Below, one piece after another: positions 42,959 to 52,850 of a stretch of 64,000 nucleotides of DNA. The notes under the pieces are model-generated. The model saw nothing but the letters and a program-made list of their open reading frames with translations. It had not been told where the DNA came from and searched no databases. Both the position numbers and the translations under genes were made by a program. Origin of the DNA: Chitinophagales bacterium (GTDB lineage: Bacteria; Bacteroidota; Bacteroidia; Chitinophagales; JADJOU01); NCBI GenBank assembly GCA_016787225.1, contig JAEUUY010000005.1, forward strand, positions 1 through 64,000. The letters are read 5' to 3'. Positions within the stretch are counted from its first letter, which is position 1, and every line of letters starts with the position of its first letter.

Positions 42959-45625
42959 GTGAGGACAAAAATAGAGAAATTCGAACAGCTATACAATAAA
43001 TATAAGTCTTTAAATATCAAAGATTTAGATTTAACATCGGTCTTAGAAATATATAATCATTTTAAAGGATTTGAAACCTGTGACAACAATGAGTTAATAA
43101 TCCGAATTACTTCATTATTCTATTCTTCTTTTAGGGAGAATTCTGAGTTCAAAGAAGCTTTTGAAGAATTAATAGAAATTGTTCTTCCAATCAGTTTAGA
43201 TAATAAGGATTATAATAAAATTGGAACATGCTATAAAGATTTAAGCTACATAAAACGATTGCAAGGAAATTACGAAGCTTCATTTGACTATATTTTCAAA
43301 TCATTAGAAAATTATAATAAGTTTGGTGAACCAATAAGAATTGCTGTTGCCCTTAATTCAGTTGGTAATTTCTACCTAGATACTGGTGAATTAAATCATG
43401 CTTTAGAATATTACCATAAGGCTTATGAAAATATTAAAATTTTTGTTGAACATGGCTCCTATTTTGGCATAAAATATAATCTAGCCAATGTATATTTAAC
43501 CCTGAACTATTTTAATAAAGCTAAACAGCTATATGTCGAGGATTTAGACAGGTTAAAAGAAAATAATTTACACGGCAGATACGCAACGGCTTTACTAGGC
43601 ATTTCTCAGATTTATAAAGAAGAAAATCGACCTAAATTGGCATTTAAGTATGCTCGTCAGTCGGTTGAAAATTATGAGAAGTCGAACGACCAAGTGGGCT
43701 ATGCCACCGCTATCTCCACCCTCGGCAGTATCTATGGTGATTTTGAAAAATACGATGAAGCGCTGGCACATTATAAAAAAGCGAAAGAGATTCTCGAAAA
43801 AATTCAATATAAGCTAGAACTAGCCAAGCTACATAATATGATGGGGGAAACCTATCTGAAAATGGGAGAAACCAAGCAGTCCCTCGAAAATCTAGAACTA
43901 GCCAAGTCGATAGCTCAAGAAATCAAGCAGAATTTTGAACTGCGAAAAATTCTAGATAATCTCTATCAAGCTTATGATCAAAATAAAGAAAAACTCAAGG
44001 CTTATGAAGTCTTAAAGGAACTCACTCAACTGAATAGTAACTTATTTAACTTTTCGTTGCAGGCTAAGGTCAATGAGGTACAGGTGAATTTCGAACTAGA
44101 GAAGAAAGAACTAGAATATACCAAAGAGCGCGAAATCAATGAATATAAGAATAATTTATTCTCCTACCTGACGCATGAGTTCCGTACACCACTGACCCTC
44201 ATCAATACTCCTCTCGAAATGATGAAAAATGAGACGGATGTCGATATCATTCACGCACGTATGGCGAATGTATCCACCCATGTGCAGCATATGCAGCATC
44301 TCCTCAATCAGCTGCTTGATATCAATAAAATCGAAGAGGGCAAAATGCCCGTAATGAAAAAAGCCGGTACCATCAATCCGCTGCTTTGGCATATGATTCA
44401 CCTTTTCGAACCAGAAATCCATGATAAAGGGATTCAGTTTATCTATCATTTGCCTAAGAAAAATGTGCAAGGCTATTTCGATACGGATAAAATAGAAAAA
44501 ATTATCAGTAATCTATTATCCAATGCTTTGAAATTTACGGAAGAAGGCGGCACGATAGAGTTTAAAGCCGAAATAGATCACGATCAATTGTGCATTATGA
44601 TCAAGGACAATGGACTGGGAATAGCGAAGGAACACCAAGAAAATATTTTCAATAAGTTTTATAGAATACCGACTAGTAAAAATGTGAAAGGAAGTGGTCT
44701 AGGTTTGAGCTTTGTAAAGGAACTGGTTCAGCTCCTGCATGGGGATATTCAGCTGGAAAGTGATATCAATAAAGGTGCTAAATTTACGATAACACTGCCA
44801 ATAGAACGAATTGAAAAAATAAAGAAACAAGAGAAATCACCTGAGGAAATAGCCGAGGCGAGTCTGCATAAAAAGAACTCCATACTCATAGTCGAAGACA
44901 ATTTAGAAATTCAGAAGCTATTGCGTGAGGTGTTTCAAGAAAACTATAAAGTCTATACGGCAGATCATGGAAGAGATGCGGTGGCCAAAATTAAAAAGCA
45001 TATCCCAGATTTGGTGGTAAGTGATATCATGATGCCATTGATGAATGGAATAGAGCTCTGCAATTTTATAAAGCAAGATGAAAATCTCAATCATACCCCA
45101 GTTATTTTATTGACAGCAAAAACTCAGGTCAATGACAAGCTTTTAGGCCTAGAATCTGGAGCAGACGCCTATATCACAAAGCCCTTCAATATAGAGGAGC
45201 TAACTAAAACAGTGACAAATATGCTGGATCAGCGTAGGAAAATTTTGGATAAATTTTCGAGTAATGTTCTAAAAATGAATGATGAGGAATTAGTTTCGTC
45301 AGATAGAGTTTTTCTGCATCAAGCTAAGGAATTTGTTTTGGACAATATTGAAAATGAAAATTTATCTGTCAATGATTTGGCGAAACACTTGAATGTAAGC
45401 AGATTTACGCTGATTCGTAAATTTAAAAAAGTCAATAACTCGACACCGAATTTCTATATTCAAAAAATACGATTGGAGAAAGCAAAAGAATTAATAAAAA
45501 ACAAGGTGGCTAGTGTTACTGAAATAGCATTCAAAGTAGGATTTAGCTCCACAACCTATTTCTCTTATAGCTTTAAGAAGGAATTTGGCGTGAGCCCTAA
45601 GGAATTTTTCAATCAATCCGAGTAA
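42959..45625 (+). CDS. Cytoplasmic hybrid two-component regulator (TPR-HK-REC-AraC)
   Basis: An 888-residue one-protein signalling system starting at GTG 42959. Residues 1-350 are TPR repeats (for example ALNSVGNFYLDTGELNHALEYYHKAYE and AISTLGSIYGDFEKYDEAL), followed by a coiled-coil linker. The kinase has H-box FSYLTHEFRTPLTLINTPLE, N-box NLLSNALKFTEEGG and G-box GSGLGLSFVKEL. The receiver is ILIVEDNLEI with the phospho-Asp in VVSDIMMPLMNG. The AraC DNA-binding domain ends at EFGVSPKEF. No membrane segment is evident, so it senses a cytoplasmic signal. It lies just upstream of the polysaccharide genes and may control them. Confidence 0.88.
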   Translation: MRTKIEKFEQLYNKYKSLNIKDLDLTSVLEIYNHFKGFETCDNNELIIRITSLFYSSFRENSEFKEAFEELIEIVLPISLDNKDYNKIGTCYKDLSYIKRLQGNYEASFDYIFKSLENYNKFGEPIRIAVALNSVGNFYLDTGELNHALEYYHKAYENIKIFVEHGSYFGIKYNLANVYLTLNYFNKAKQLYVEDLDRLKENNLHGRYATALLGISQIYKEENRPKLAFKYARQSVENYEKSNDQVGYATAISTLGSIYGDFEKYDEALAHYKKAKEILEKIQYKLELAKLHNMMGETYLKMGETKQSLENLELAKSIAQEIKQNFELRKILDNLYQAYDQNKEKLKAYEVLKELTQLNSNLFNFSLQAKVNEVQVNFELEKKELEYTKEREINEYKNNLFSYLTHEFRTPLTLINTPLEMMKNETDVDIIHARMANVSTHVQHMQHLLNQLLDINKIEEGKMPVMKKAGTINPLLWHMIHLFEPEIHDKGIQFIYHLPKKNVQGYFDTDKIEKIISNLLSNALKFTEEGGTIEFKAEIDHDQLCIMIKDNGLGIAKEHQENIFNKFYRIPTSKNVKGSGLGLSFVKELVQLLHGDIQLESDINKGAKFTITLPIERIEKIKKQEKSPEEIAEASLHKKNSILIVEDNLEIQKLLREVFQENYKVYTADHGRDAVAKIKKHIPDLVVSDIMMPLMNGIELCNFIKQDENLNHTPVILLTAKTQVNDKLLGLESGADAYITKPFNIEELTKTVTNMLDQRRKILDKFSSNVLKMNDEELVSSDRVFLHQAKEFVLDNIENENLSVNDLAKHLNVSRFTLIRKFKKVNNSTPNFYIQKIRLEKAKELIKNKVASVTEIAFKVGFSSTTYFSYSFKKEFGVSPKEFFNQSE

Positions 45626-45660
45626 AAATTCTTATTTTTGGGTTTTAGTTAAATCTAACT

Positions 45661-46440
45661 TTGAGTCCGTTAAAAACTATTTTCGCATTCTCTTTTTGCA
45701 TATTGTGGCTGAGTTCTTGTAAAACTTATCAGAATGCCATGTTTCAAGATGCTAATTCGATGCAGATAAGTCAAGCTATCGATAAGTTAAATAGTGAATA
45801 TTTGATTCAACCAGGAGATGAAATCACCATCAAGCTTTATACTAGACAAGGTGCTCAACTAATAGAGGCTATTCGTTCGAGTGTTACTAGTTCACCAGAG
45901 ACTAGCACGCAAAGTGGTCAAGCGGTCTATGTGGTATCTAATGAAGGTAAAATTGTGCTGCCACTTCTAGGTGAAATGAAGGTAGATAAAATGACCGAGT
46001 CAAAGTTGAAGGAGTTGCTTGAAAAAAAATTCGAACGAGATTATATTCAGCCATTTGTCATGCTACGAATAGAAAATAGACGTGTATTTCTTTTCAAGGG
46101 CAATACCGCTGCGGTAGTAAACCTCAATAAAACCCCTACAAATATCTTTGAAGTCATAGCTAAATCTGGGGGACTAGAAAGACAAATGAGTAGTTCAGAT
46201 ATTTTAATTATTCGAGGTGATTTAAAAAAACCTACGATCTATAAAGTGAATTTGCAGACCTTTCAAGGTATCCAGAATTCAGAAATAATACTTCAGTCAA
46301 AAGATATTGTATATATACCAGAAAAACAGAGAAAACTATATCATGCTATGAATGACATTACCCCTATAGTTACTACACCACTTTTAGTTTTATCTGGAAT
46401 ATTGTCCACAGTAGTGCTTATCGTTACTGTGACTAAATAA
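45661..46440 (+). CDS. Polysaccharide export lipoprotein (Wza-like)
   Basis: A 259-residue outer-membrane lipoprotein that starts with TTG at 45661. The signal and lipobox LSSC (acylated Cys20) are followed by the poly-export domain (YLIQPGDEITIKLYTRQGAQLIEAI) and the SLBB-type beta-grasp part (VVSNEGKIVLPLLGEMKVDKMTESKLKELLEKKF, VFLFKGNTAAVVNLNKTPTN). Near the end, a hydrophobic segment (VTTPLLVLSGILSTVVLIVTVTK) suggests the octamer's final helix. It forms the channel for capsule or exopolysaccharide. The next gene starts 11 bases later. Confidence 0.88.
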   Translation: MSPLKTIFAFSFCILWLSSCKTYQNAMFQDANSMQISQAIDKLNSEYLIQPGDEITIKLYTRQGAQLIEAIRSSVTSSPETSTQSGQAVYVVSNEGKIVLPLLGEMKVDKMTESKLKELLEKKFERDYIQPFVMLRIENRRVFLFKGNTAAVVNLNKTPTNIFEVIAKSGGLERQMSSSDILIIRGDLKKPTIYKVNLQTFQGIQNSEIILQSKDIVYIPEKQRKLYHAMNDITPIVTTPLLVLSGILSTVVLIVTVTK

Positions 46441-46451
46441 ATATTTATACA

Positions 46452-48911
46452 TTGAATCAAGAATCACAACAATTTAGAAAAGATTTCATTCAAGATTTTT
46501 TTGAAAATTTTGACTTGAAATTCTTGTTATATGTTGCTAAGAAATCATTTATATTCATAGCTATATTGCTCATACTTTGCACTATAATTCCTTTCCTATA
46601 TCTTAGATACACCACTCCTATATTTGAGACTACCGCTACACTTATAAAAAAGAAGGAAAATAACAATTCTCTCATCGATGGGAAAAGTACAGAATTACTA
46701 AAACCAAATGAAGAGGATAAAATCAATCGAGATATACAAGTAATAAAATCCGACCTATTAATAACTAAATTAATCGATTCTCTCAATTTAAGAATACAAT
46801 ATTTTAAGAAAGGGAGGATGTTTTACAAAAAATTCGAGTTAAATTCGAGTTCAAGTTTTAAAATAAATTCAGATTATGAGATTTACAATAAGTCCCTTCT
46901 AAATTCTGAAATAGATATTGATTTTGACAATAACAAAACTTATGACTTGAGCTATATGGTAGACGGTGAAACTAAAACTATTAAACAACTAAAAACAAAC
47001 AAGCTTTATTCTAATGAAGATATTAAATTAAATGTAATAGCTGAGGATCCAGCGATAGAGGGAGATTATATATTTGTCATAAATTCGGATGAAAACATTC
47101 GAAACTATATGATCTCTCATATTCAGGTGACAAGTGCCAATCCTAATATTCTTTTTTCCATTGAGAGTCCTAACCCTTCGAAGGCCGAAAGTTTACTTAA
47201 TAATTTAATTAGTGGCTTTTTACTTTATGATAAGGAAGAAAATGCTGAAAAACTTGATAACTCTATTCGTTATATTAAAGATTATCTCGATACGATTAAT
47301 AGTCAAGTGAAAACGAGCCAAAATCAAAAACTAAACTATGTGAGGTCGAATTCAGTTTATGAGCCAGAAGCGCAGTTATCTTCGAGTATTTCTGAAATGG
47401 AAACTTATAAGAAAGAAATAAGTGCGTTAGAATTAAAATTAAGCCTTTTAGAAAGAATAAATTATGAAATTAATAAAAACTCTTCTAGTGCTATAGATGT
47501 GTTTCTCCTTAATGATGAAAAAGAACTGCTACCATTAATCAAGGAGCGTAATCGTTTGTTAATCGATTATAAACCTAATCACCCAACAATAATCTTATTG
47601 GACAAGCAGATTCAGGATCAGGTAAAGCTCATACAAAGAGGTATTCATAGGCAAATTGAAGAAGAAAGACAACGATTAAAAATTTTTAGGGGTAAAGAGA
47701 GTGAAGCGTTATCGAATATTACAGGACTACCAGAGAAAAATATGGAGTTGTCGAAAATACAGAAAGAACTGGATATAAAAGAAAAATATGTTTTTGATCT
47801 CATAGAAAAGCAGATTCAATATTTAATCTTAAAATCTACAATAGGTTCGGATTATTTGCTTATTCAACCACCTAAAACTAAAAATGAACAAATATACCCT
47901 CGTAATGGACTAGTCTATTTTGCTAGTTATATTGTATTCTTCTTTGTAAGTTTAACTCTCGTCCTTATTAGATATATTCGTTTTGACAAAGTGATTTCTT
48001 TAGACGAAATTAAACGCAAAACCCATGTGCCAATACTAGGGTATGTACCGTTCGTACCAGAAGCTATAGACAAGGAAACTCTTAAACAAAATTCACCTGA
48101 GTCTCGATTAGTAGTAATGTCAAACTTTAAATCGAGGGTATCAGAGGTATTCAAAAAAATGCGTGCTAGCATGAAATATACTTCTGCTGGCGATTATAAA
48201 ACGATTTGTTCTACAAGTACAATGCCTGGAGAAGGTAAAACTTTTATATTAATCAACTTGGCAGCGGTACATGCACTTCTTGATAAAAAAGTGTTGATTA
48301 TCGATTTAGACTTGAGAAAACCGAGAATCTCTAAATCATTTAAGATTCAGAATACAAAAGGGATGAGTAATCTTCTCTCTGATAAAGATTTAGCTATAGA
48401 CGATTGTATCCAAAAAGGAATAGATATCGTAAACCTTGATGTCATCACTTCTGGACCAATTCCTCCTAATCCTTCAGAATTGATTACTAGCAAGCGATTT
48501 GAAGAAATACTCAATGAATTGAAAAAAAGATATGACTATATATTTATTGATACTCCTCCTATAGGGCTTGTGAATGAATCAATAGAGATAGTAAATAAGG
48601 TAGATATTTCTCTATATTTGGTTAAAATGAATCATTCTCATAAAGATTTTGTACAGATGTTAAATGAGACAGACAGATTAAAGAAAAACGCAAATCTGTT
48701 CCTGATTGTTAATCACTTTGGCGATGGTCCATCTAGTTATGTAAATTCAAGCTATGGTTATGGCTACGGATATGGCTACGGATATGGATATCACCAAAGT
48801 GGATACCATGACAAAGCTGACAAACAAGAGGGATACTATACCGATACTATAAAGTTTGAAAAACCTGAATTGCTAAAAAGAATTCTTAATTATTTTGACT
48901 GGAAGCTGTAA
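46452..48911 (+). CDS. Polysaccharide co-polymerase with BY-kinase (Wzc-like)
   Basis: An 819-residue inner-membrane protein starting at TTG 46452. The N-terminal Wzz-type domain has one membrane segment near residue 35 (FIAILLILCTIIPFLYL), a long periplasmic coiled coil and a second membrane segment near 500. The cytoplasmic tyrosine kinase shows Walker A TMPGEGKTFILINLA, Walker A' VLIIDLDLRKPRI and Walker B YDYIFIDTPPIGL. The C-terminus has six Tyr-Gly pairs (SYGYGYG...), then more Tyr, the expected autophosphorylation cluster. It works with the Wza-like lipoprotein to control export length. Confidence 0.92.
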   Translation: MNQESQQFRKDFIQDFFENFDLKFLLYVAKKSFIFIAILLILCTIIPFLYLRYTTPIFETTATLIKKKENNNSLIDGKSTELLKPNEEDKINRDIQVIKSDLLITKLIDSLNLRIQYFKKGRMFYKKFELNSSSSFKINSDYEIYNKSLLNSEIDIDFDNNKTYDLSYMVDGETKTIKQLKTNKLYSNEDIKLNVIAEDPAIEGDYIFVINSDENIRNYMISHIQVTSANPNILFSIESPNPSKAESLLNNLISGFLLYDKEENAEKLDNSIRYIKDYLDTINSQVKTSQNQKLNYVRSNSVYEPEAQLSSSISEMETYKKEISALELKLSLLERINYEINKNSSSAIDVFLLNDEKELLPLIKERNRLLIDYKPNHPTIILLDKQIQDQVKLIQRGIHRQIEEERQRLKIFRGKESEALSNITGLPEKNMELSKIQKELDIKEKYVFDLIEKQIQYLILKSTIGSDYLLIQPPKTKNEQIYPRNGLVYFASYIVFFFVSLTLVLIRYIRFDKVISLDEIKRKTHVPILGYVPFVPEAIDKETLKQNSPESRLVVMSNFKSRVSEVFKKMRASMKYTSAGDYKTICSTSTMPGEGKTFILINLAAVHALLDKKVLIIDLDLRKPRISKSFKIQNTKGMSNLLSDKDLAIDDCIQKGIDIVNLDVITSGPIPPNPSELITSKRFEEILNELKKRYDYIFIDTPPIGLVNESIEIVNKVDISLYLVKMNHSHKDFVQMLNETDRLKKNANLFLIVNHFGDGPSSYVNSSYGYGYGYGYGYGYHQSGYHDKADKQEGYYTDTIKFEKPELLKRILNYFDWKL
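48753..48791 (+). repeat. Hexanucleotide Tyr-Gly coding repeat
   Basis: Six TAYGGN units in a row followed by TAT within the kinase gene. Slippage here would change the number of Tyr-Gly pairs without a frameshift. Confidence 0.8.
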
Positions 48912-49967
48912 ATGATAAATCTCTTAATTCTCGCTACTAGTTCTATACTATCTGGATTCATTAATTGGATATTAATTAAATATTCTATCAATCTCGGTGT
49001 ACGTAATTTGTCAAGAAAAGAAGAGATTCGTTGGCAGAAAAGAAAGCCTTCTGTAGGTGGTCTTTCGTTTTATTTAGTCTTTCTAATTTTCTATGCTATC
49101 ATTTCAAATTTAGTTTTCTTAGGAGTTATCTATGACTTTGAATTTGAGTTCAATAATGATATGAGTCTCGTATTGGTAGCTACTGTAGGATTCTTTATTG
49201 GCTTAATTGATGATGCAAAAAATACCAATCCATTATTAAAGCTATTAGGGCAAATAATATGCGGAGTCATACTTGTTTCTTTTGGATTACTTATTCCTAT
49301 ATCTCCAAACTTTATATGGAATAGTCTGTTTACTATTCTATGGACTGTATTTTTGATGAACTCAATTAATATGTTAGACAATATGGATGGGCTAACAGCT
49401 TCCATATCGATAGTAATTCTAATGGGTTGTACATTATATGCTAATATGCACCATAGCAGTCTTTCTAGCCTAATGATAGTAACTATTATAGGATCACTTA
49501 TTGGCTTTTTAGTTTATAATTGGAATCCATCTCGCATTTATATGGGTGATTCTGGGTCGCAATTTCTGGGAATTATTTTAGCTCACTTATCTATTCTTTT
49601 AATATGGAAAAATAGGACAGTGGAAGGAGGTTATTTTCAAATTAATCAATTCTTCTTACCCTTTATGTTGTTTGCAATACCTATTTTCGATACAACTACT
49701 GTCACCATTCATCGTTTACTTCGAAGACAATCTCCTTTTGTAGGTGGTAAAGATCATTTATCACACCATCTTGTTTTTTTGGGTATGAAAGACTGGCAAT
49801 CCGTAAGCCTCCTCATTGTGATAAATCTTGTATTTGTCATTCTTGGTTGTTTTTTTAATCAACCTGAACACTACCCTATTCTATTTACTATTTGGATTCT
49901 TGTGTTTATTATTCTGCAATTCTTCTATATCAAAGCAGAGAAAAAAAAGCCTATGGTTGATGATTAA
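48912..49967 (+). CDS. WecA/MraY-type glycosyl-1-phosphate transferase
   Basis: A 351-residue multi-pass membrane enzyme that transfers a sugar-1-phosphate to undecaprenyl phosphate, starting a surface glycan. Motifs: GLIDDAKNTNPLLKLLGQ (first Asp pair), NSINMLDNMDGLTASIS, YMGDSGSQFLGIIL and the His motif GGKDHLSHHLV near residue 276. Pattern and length fit GlcNAc-1-phosphate transferases (WecA/TagO) more than MraY. Its ATG abuts the kinase stop (TAAATG), showing an operon of export and initiation genes. The last 17 bases overlap the convergent GH3-like gene. Confidence 0.9.
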   Translation: MINLLILATSSILSGFINWILIKYSINLGVRNLSRKEEIRWQKRKPSVGGLSFYLVFLIFYAIISNLVFLGVIYDFEFEFNNDMSLVLVATVGFFIGLIDDAKNTNPLLKLLGQIICGVILVSFGLLIPISPNFIWNSLFTILWTVFLMNSINMLDNMDGLTASISIVILMGCTLYANMHHSSLSSLMIVTIIGSLIGFLVYNWNPSRIYMGDSGSQFLGIILAHLSILLIWKNRTVEGGYFQINQFFLPFMLFAIPIFDTTTVTIHRLLRRQSPFVGGKDHLSHHLVFLGMKDWQSVSLLIVINLVFVILGCFFNQPEHYPILFTIWILVFIILQFFYIKAEKKKPMVDD

Positions 49968-51426
49968 TATCCTTCAACTGCCTCTGAATAGAATCATCCT
50001 CCCATAACTTAGGAACCTTAGCTTGAACAGTTTTCCTTTTGTTTTTATCTAACCAGCGCTCTATGGTGTTCAATTCAAGCACTTCAATTGTTAAAGGTTT
50101 CATGATAATATCATTGTAGCGTTTGGCATCGTAGTCAGAATTTAAAGTTCGAAGAATTTGATCTAGTCTCCATTGAAATTGAGCTATATCATCTGGTTTT
50201 GTATTAAATTCAATTAGCCAATGATGATACCCCGTATTCCCTTCTACCACTGGAGCTACTGTATAATCTTTGATCATAAAGTTCATTTCTTTATTAAGCT
50301 CTGCAATTGCCTGCTCTGTATTATTCACCATCAACTCTTCTCCGAAAATATTGATACTGTTTTTTGTTCTTCCAACGATTTCAAATCGCAAGGGATTTAG
50401 ATTAACTATCTTTAATAAATCACCCATTCGATAGCGATATAAGCCGGATAAATTAGTAATCACTAATTCATAAACACCGCCTAATTCAATTTCATTCAAC
50501 CCAATAATATCAGGCTTTTGAGCATTCACATCACTATAACGTATAAATTCAAAATAGTTGTCTAAATGATATAACAAGCTCATACCATCAGCATAGTTCT
50601 CAGTTTGTAATCCGAAAAAACCCTCGCTCGCATTGTAGGTTTGCCACAGCTTTAAATCCCCGTTAAATTTTTCTTTAAAGTATGATTCATAAGGCTTGAT
50701 ACTAACACCGCCGTAAAAATAAACTTCTAAATTATGCCAAAGCTTGTGTATAGGTTTCTGAGTATAATCCTCAACCTTATCTATCACGATACTCATCCAA
50801 GAAGGCACTCCAGCTATCCATCGAATATCAGATTTTGCAAGAATAGGTACAATGGTATCTAGTTTTTCATTCCAGTCTGCTAGGGTAGCGAGTTGCATTT
50901 TGGGGACTCTAAATGGTCTATACCATGGAGATAAGAAATAGGTAAATAAAGCAGAAACGTCTCCTACAATATAGTTCCCTATTTTTGAATAGGTACCAGT
51001 AAGTGAGAAATTTTGACCTTCAAAAATTTTAGAACGTGTATTCTCAGCAATATAATAACTCAGCATGGACTTACCAGCTGTAAAATTAGCCTGAATAGCT
51101 TGTTTGGTCAAAGGAATAAACTTACTTCTGCTGGTAGTTCCGCTTGACTTAGAGAATGCAACTACCTTATCAGAACATAGGTGATTGACATTTAAGTCCT
51201 TGATCTGAAGAATTAAAGGTTCAAGATCATCATATCCTATTGCTGGGCAGTTTTTTATAAAATCGGTCTCTTCAAGGATGGAGAGTTTTTTCAAATACTC
51301 AGTTTGACTATTCTTAGCTATAATTTTTTCCAATAACACCTTTTGATGTAGTATAATATCAACTTGAGAATCTGATATTCTCTGCCGATTCCATTTAAAA
51401 ACTGGATTGATTAGATGGCTATACAC
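49951..51426 (-). CDS. GH3-family protein
   Basis: A 491-residue protein of the adenylate-forming GH3 fold, named from plant auxin-amino acid synthetases. The phosphate-binding loop is SKSSGTTSRSKFIPLT near residue 90; YNASEGFFGLQ near 265 and LYRYRMGDLLKI near 330 are the ATP-binding motifs, and the small C-terminal domain follows. Bacterial relatives are not well characterised; an acyl acid-amide ligase is likely but the substrates are unknown. A -7 element is present upstream (51448-51455). Confidence 0.85.
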   Translation of the reverse strand: MYSHLINPVFKWNRQRISDSQVDIILHQKVLLEKIIAKNSQTEYLKKLSILEETDFIKNCPAIGYDDLEPLILQIKDLNVNHLCSDKVVAFSKSSGTTSRSKFIPLTKQAIQANFTAGKSMLSYYIAENTRSKIFEGQNFSLTGTYSKIGNYIVGDVSALFTYFLSPWYRPFRVPKMQLATLADWNEKLDTIVPILAKSDIRWIAGVPSWMSIVIDKVEDYTQKPIHKLWHNLEVYFYGGVSIKPYESYFKEKFNGDLKLWQTYNASEGFFGLQTENYADGMSLLYHLDNYFEFIRYSDVNAQKPDIIGLNEIELGGVYELVITNLSGLYRYRMGDLLKIVNLNPLRFEIVGRTKNSINIFGEELMVNNTEQAIAELNKEMNFMIKDYTVAPVVEGNTGYHHWLIEFNTKPDDIAQFQWRLDQILRTLNSDYDAKRYNDIIMKPLTIEVLELNTIERWLDKNKRKTVQAKVPKLWEDDSIQRQLKDINHQP

Positions 51427-51447
51427 TTTCTATAACTTAGAACTCAC

Positions 51448-51455
51448 CAAAACTA
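51448..51455 (-). promoter_or_regulatory. -7 element for the GH3-like gene
   Basis: The minus strand reads TAGTTTTG, giving a start near 51441, 15 bases before the ATG at 51426. Confidence 0.4.
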
Positions 51456-51481
51456 TCCAATTTTATTTACTCTAATCTAAA

Positions 51482-51489
51482 TATATTTG
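51482..51489 (+). promoter_or_regulatory. -7 element for purB, predicted leaderless
   Basis: TATATTTG is followed by CAAT and the ATG at 51494-51496. The expected transcription start 5-7 bases after the element coincides with the start codon. Confidence 0.6.
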
Positions 51490-51493
51490 CAAT

Positions 51494-52840
51494 ATGAGTG
51501 CAAATAATAGTATACATAATATTTCCCCTATAGATGGACGTTATCAATCAAAAACAGAATCTATTTCACAGTTTTTCTCTGAATATGCTTTAATAAGAAC
51601 AAGGATAGAAATTGAGATAGAGTATTTAATTCAACTTTCTATGCTCTCTCTGAAAGGTTTCAACAACTTTAATAATACCGAAATTGACAAGCTAAGAACA
51701 ATTTACACTGATTTTAATGAAGACTGTGCAATTCAAGTGAAAGAAATAGAATCTACTACGAATCATGACGTTAAGGCAGTTGAGTATTTCATTAAAAAGA
51801 GGGCACAAGATTTAGGTGTCGAGTTTAATACAGAGTTTATTCATTTTGGTCTCACATCTCAGGACATCAATAATACTTCCTTCCCTCTGATGTTAATGCG
51901 CTATTTAAAGGTGAGTTATCTACCTCATTTAAAAGAAATCATAAAGGCATTGAGCGATAAAGCTGAGGAATGGAAATCGATAACACTTCTGGCAAGAACT
52001 CATGGACAGCCTGCCTCCCCTACAACATTAGGGAAAGAAATGCGAGTATTTATAGAAAGATTGAAAAAACAAATGAACCTAATTGAACATGCTGAACATG
52101 GAGGCAAATTCGGAGGTGCTACTGGAAATTTTAACGCCCATAAAGTAGCCTATCCTCATGTAAACTGGGTCGAATTTGGCAATAAATTTTTAGCATCAAT
52201 AGGTCTCACTCGTCAGCAGTATACTACGCAAATAGAGCATTATGATAGTATGGCTCATATTTTAGATACTACGAAAAGAATACATACTATTTTGATAGAT
52301 CTAGCTCGCGATATATGGTCATACGTTTCCTTTGATGTCTTCACTCAGAAAATAAATAAACAGGAGACTGGAAGCAGTGCTATGCCTCATAAAGTAAACC
52401 CGATTGATTTCGAAAATGCAGAGGGCAATTTAATGTATGCGAATGCTATTCTTGAATTCCTCTCTGCTAAACTGCCTATCTCGCGATTACAAAGAGATTT
52501 GACTGATAGTACCGTGCTAAGAAATCTAGGAGTTCCTTTCGCACACTTCGAAGTAGCCTTTCATTCTCTACAAAAAGGTATGGGTAAACTCAATGTTAAT
52601 GAATCAGCCATAACGAACGAGCTAGAAAATAACTGGATAATCATAGCGGAAGCTATACAAACGATTTTAAGACGTGAAGGTTTTGAAAAACCATATGAAT
52701 TGTTAAAGGATTTTAGTAGAGATCATAAGAAGCCAAATCATCAAGATTTTAACAATTTTATAGACCAACTTAAGATTAGCGATGAGGTAAAAAGAGAATT
52801 AAAATTGATAACTCCGGTCAATTACATTGGGTACGCCTGA
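51494..52840 (+). CDS. purB: Adenylosuccinate lyase
   Basis: A 448-residue fumarase/aspartase-superfamily enzyme acting twice in purine synthesis, splitting SAICAR and adenylosuccinate with release of fumarate. The start IHNISPIDGRYQSKTESISQFF aligns with the E. coli-type enzyme (SPVDGRY), which fixes the start at ATG 51494. Key segments: ESTTNHDVKAVEYF, FGLTSQDINNTSFPL, LARTHGQPASPTTLGKEM (catalytic His), and the signature loop GSSAMPHKVNPIDFENAEGN near residue 293 with the catalytic Ser. Its -7 element lies 4 bases from the ATG. Confidence 0.96.
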   Translation: MSANNSIHNISPIDGRYQSKTESISQFFSEYALIRTRIEIEIEYLIQLSMLSLKGFNNFNNTEIDKLRTIYTDFNEDCAIQVKEIESTTNHDVKAVEYFIKKRAQDLGVEFNTEFIHFGLTSQDINNTSFPLMLMRYLKVSYLPHLKEIIKALSDKAEEWKSITLLARTHGQPASPTTLGKEMRVFIERLKKQMNLIEHAEHGGKFGGATGNFNAHKVAYPHVNWVEFGNKFLASIGLTRQQYTTQIEHYDSMAHILDTTKRIHTILIDLARDIWSYVSFDVFTQKINKQETGSSAMPHKVNPIDFENAEGNLMYANAILEFLSAKLPISRLQRDLTDSTVLRNLGVPFAHFEVAFHSLQKGMGKLNVNESAITNELENNWIIIAEAIQTILRREGFEKPYELLKDFSRDHKKPNHQDFNNFIDQLKISDEVKRELKLITPVNYIGYA

Positions 52841-52850
52841 TAGATAACAT

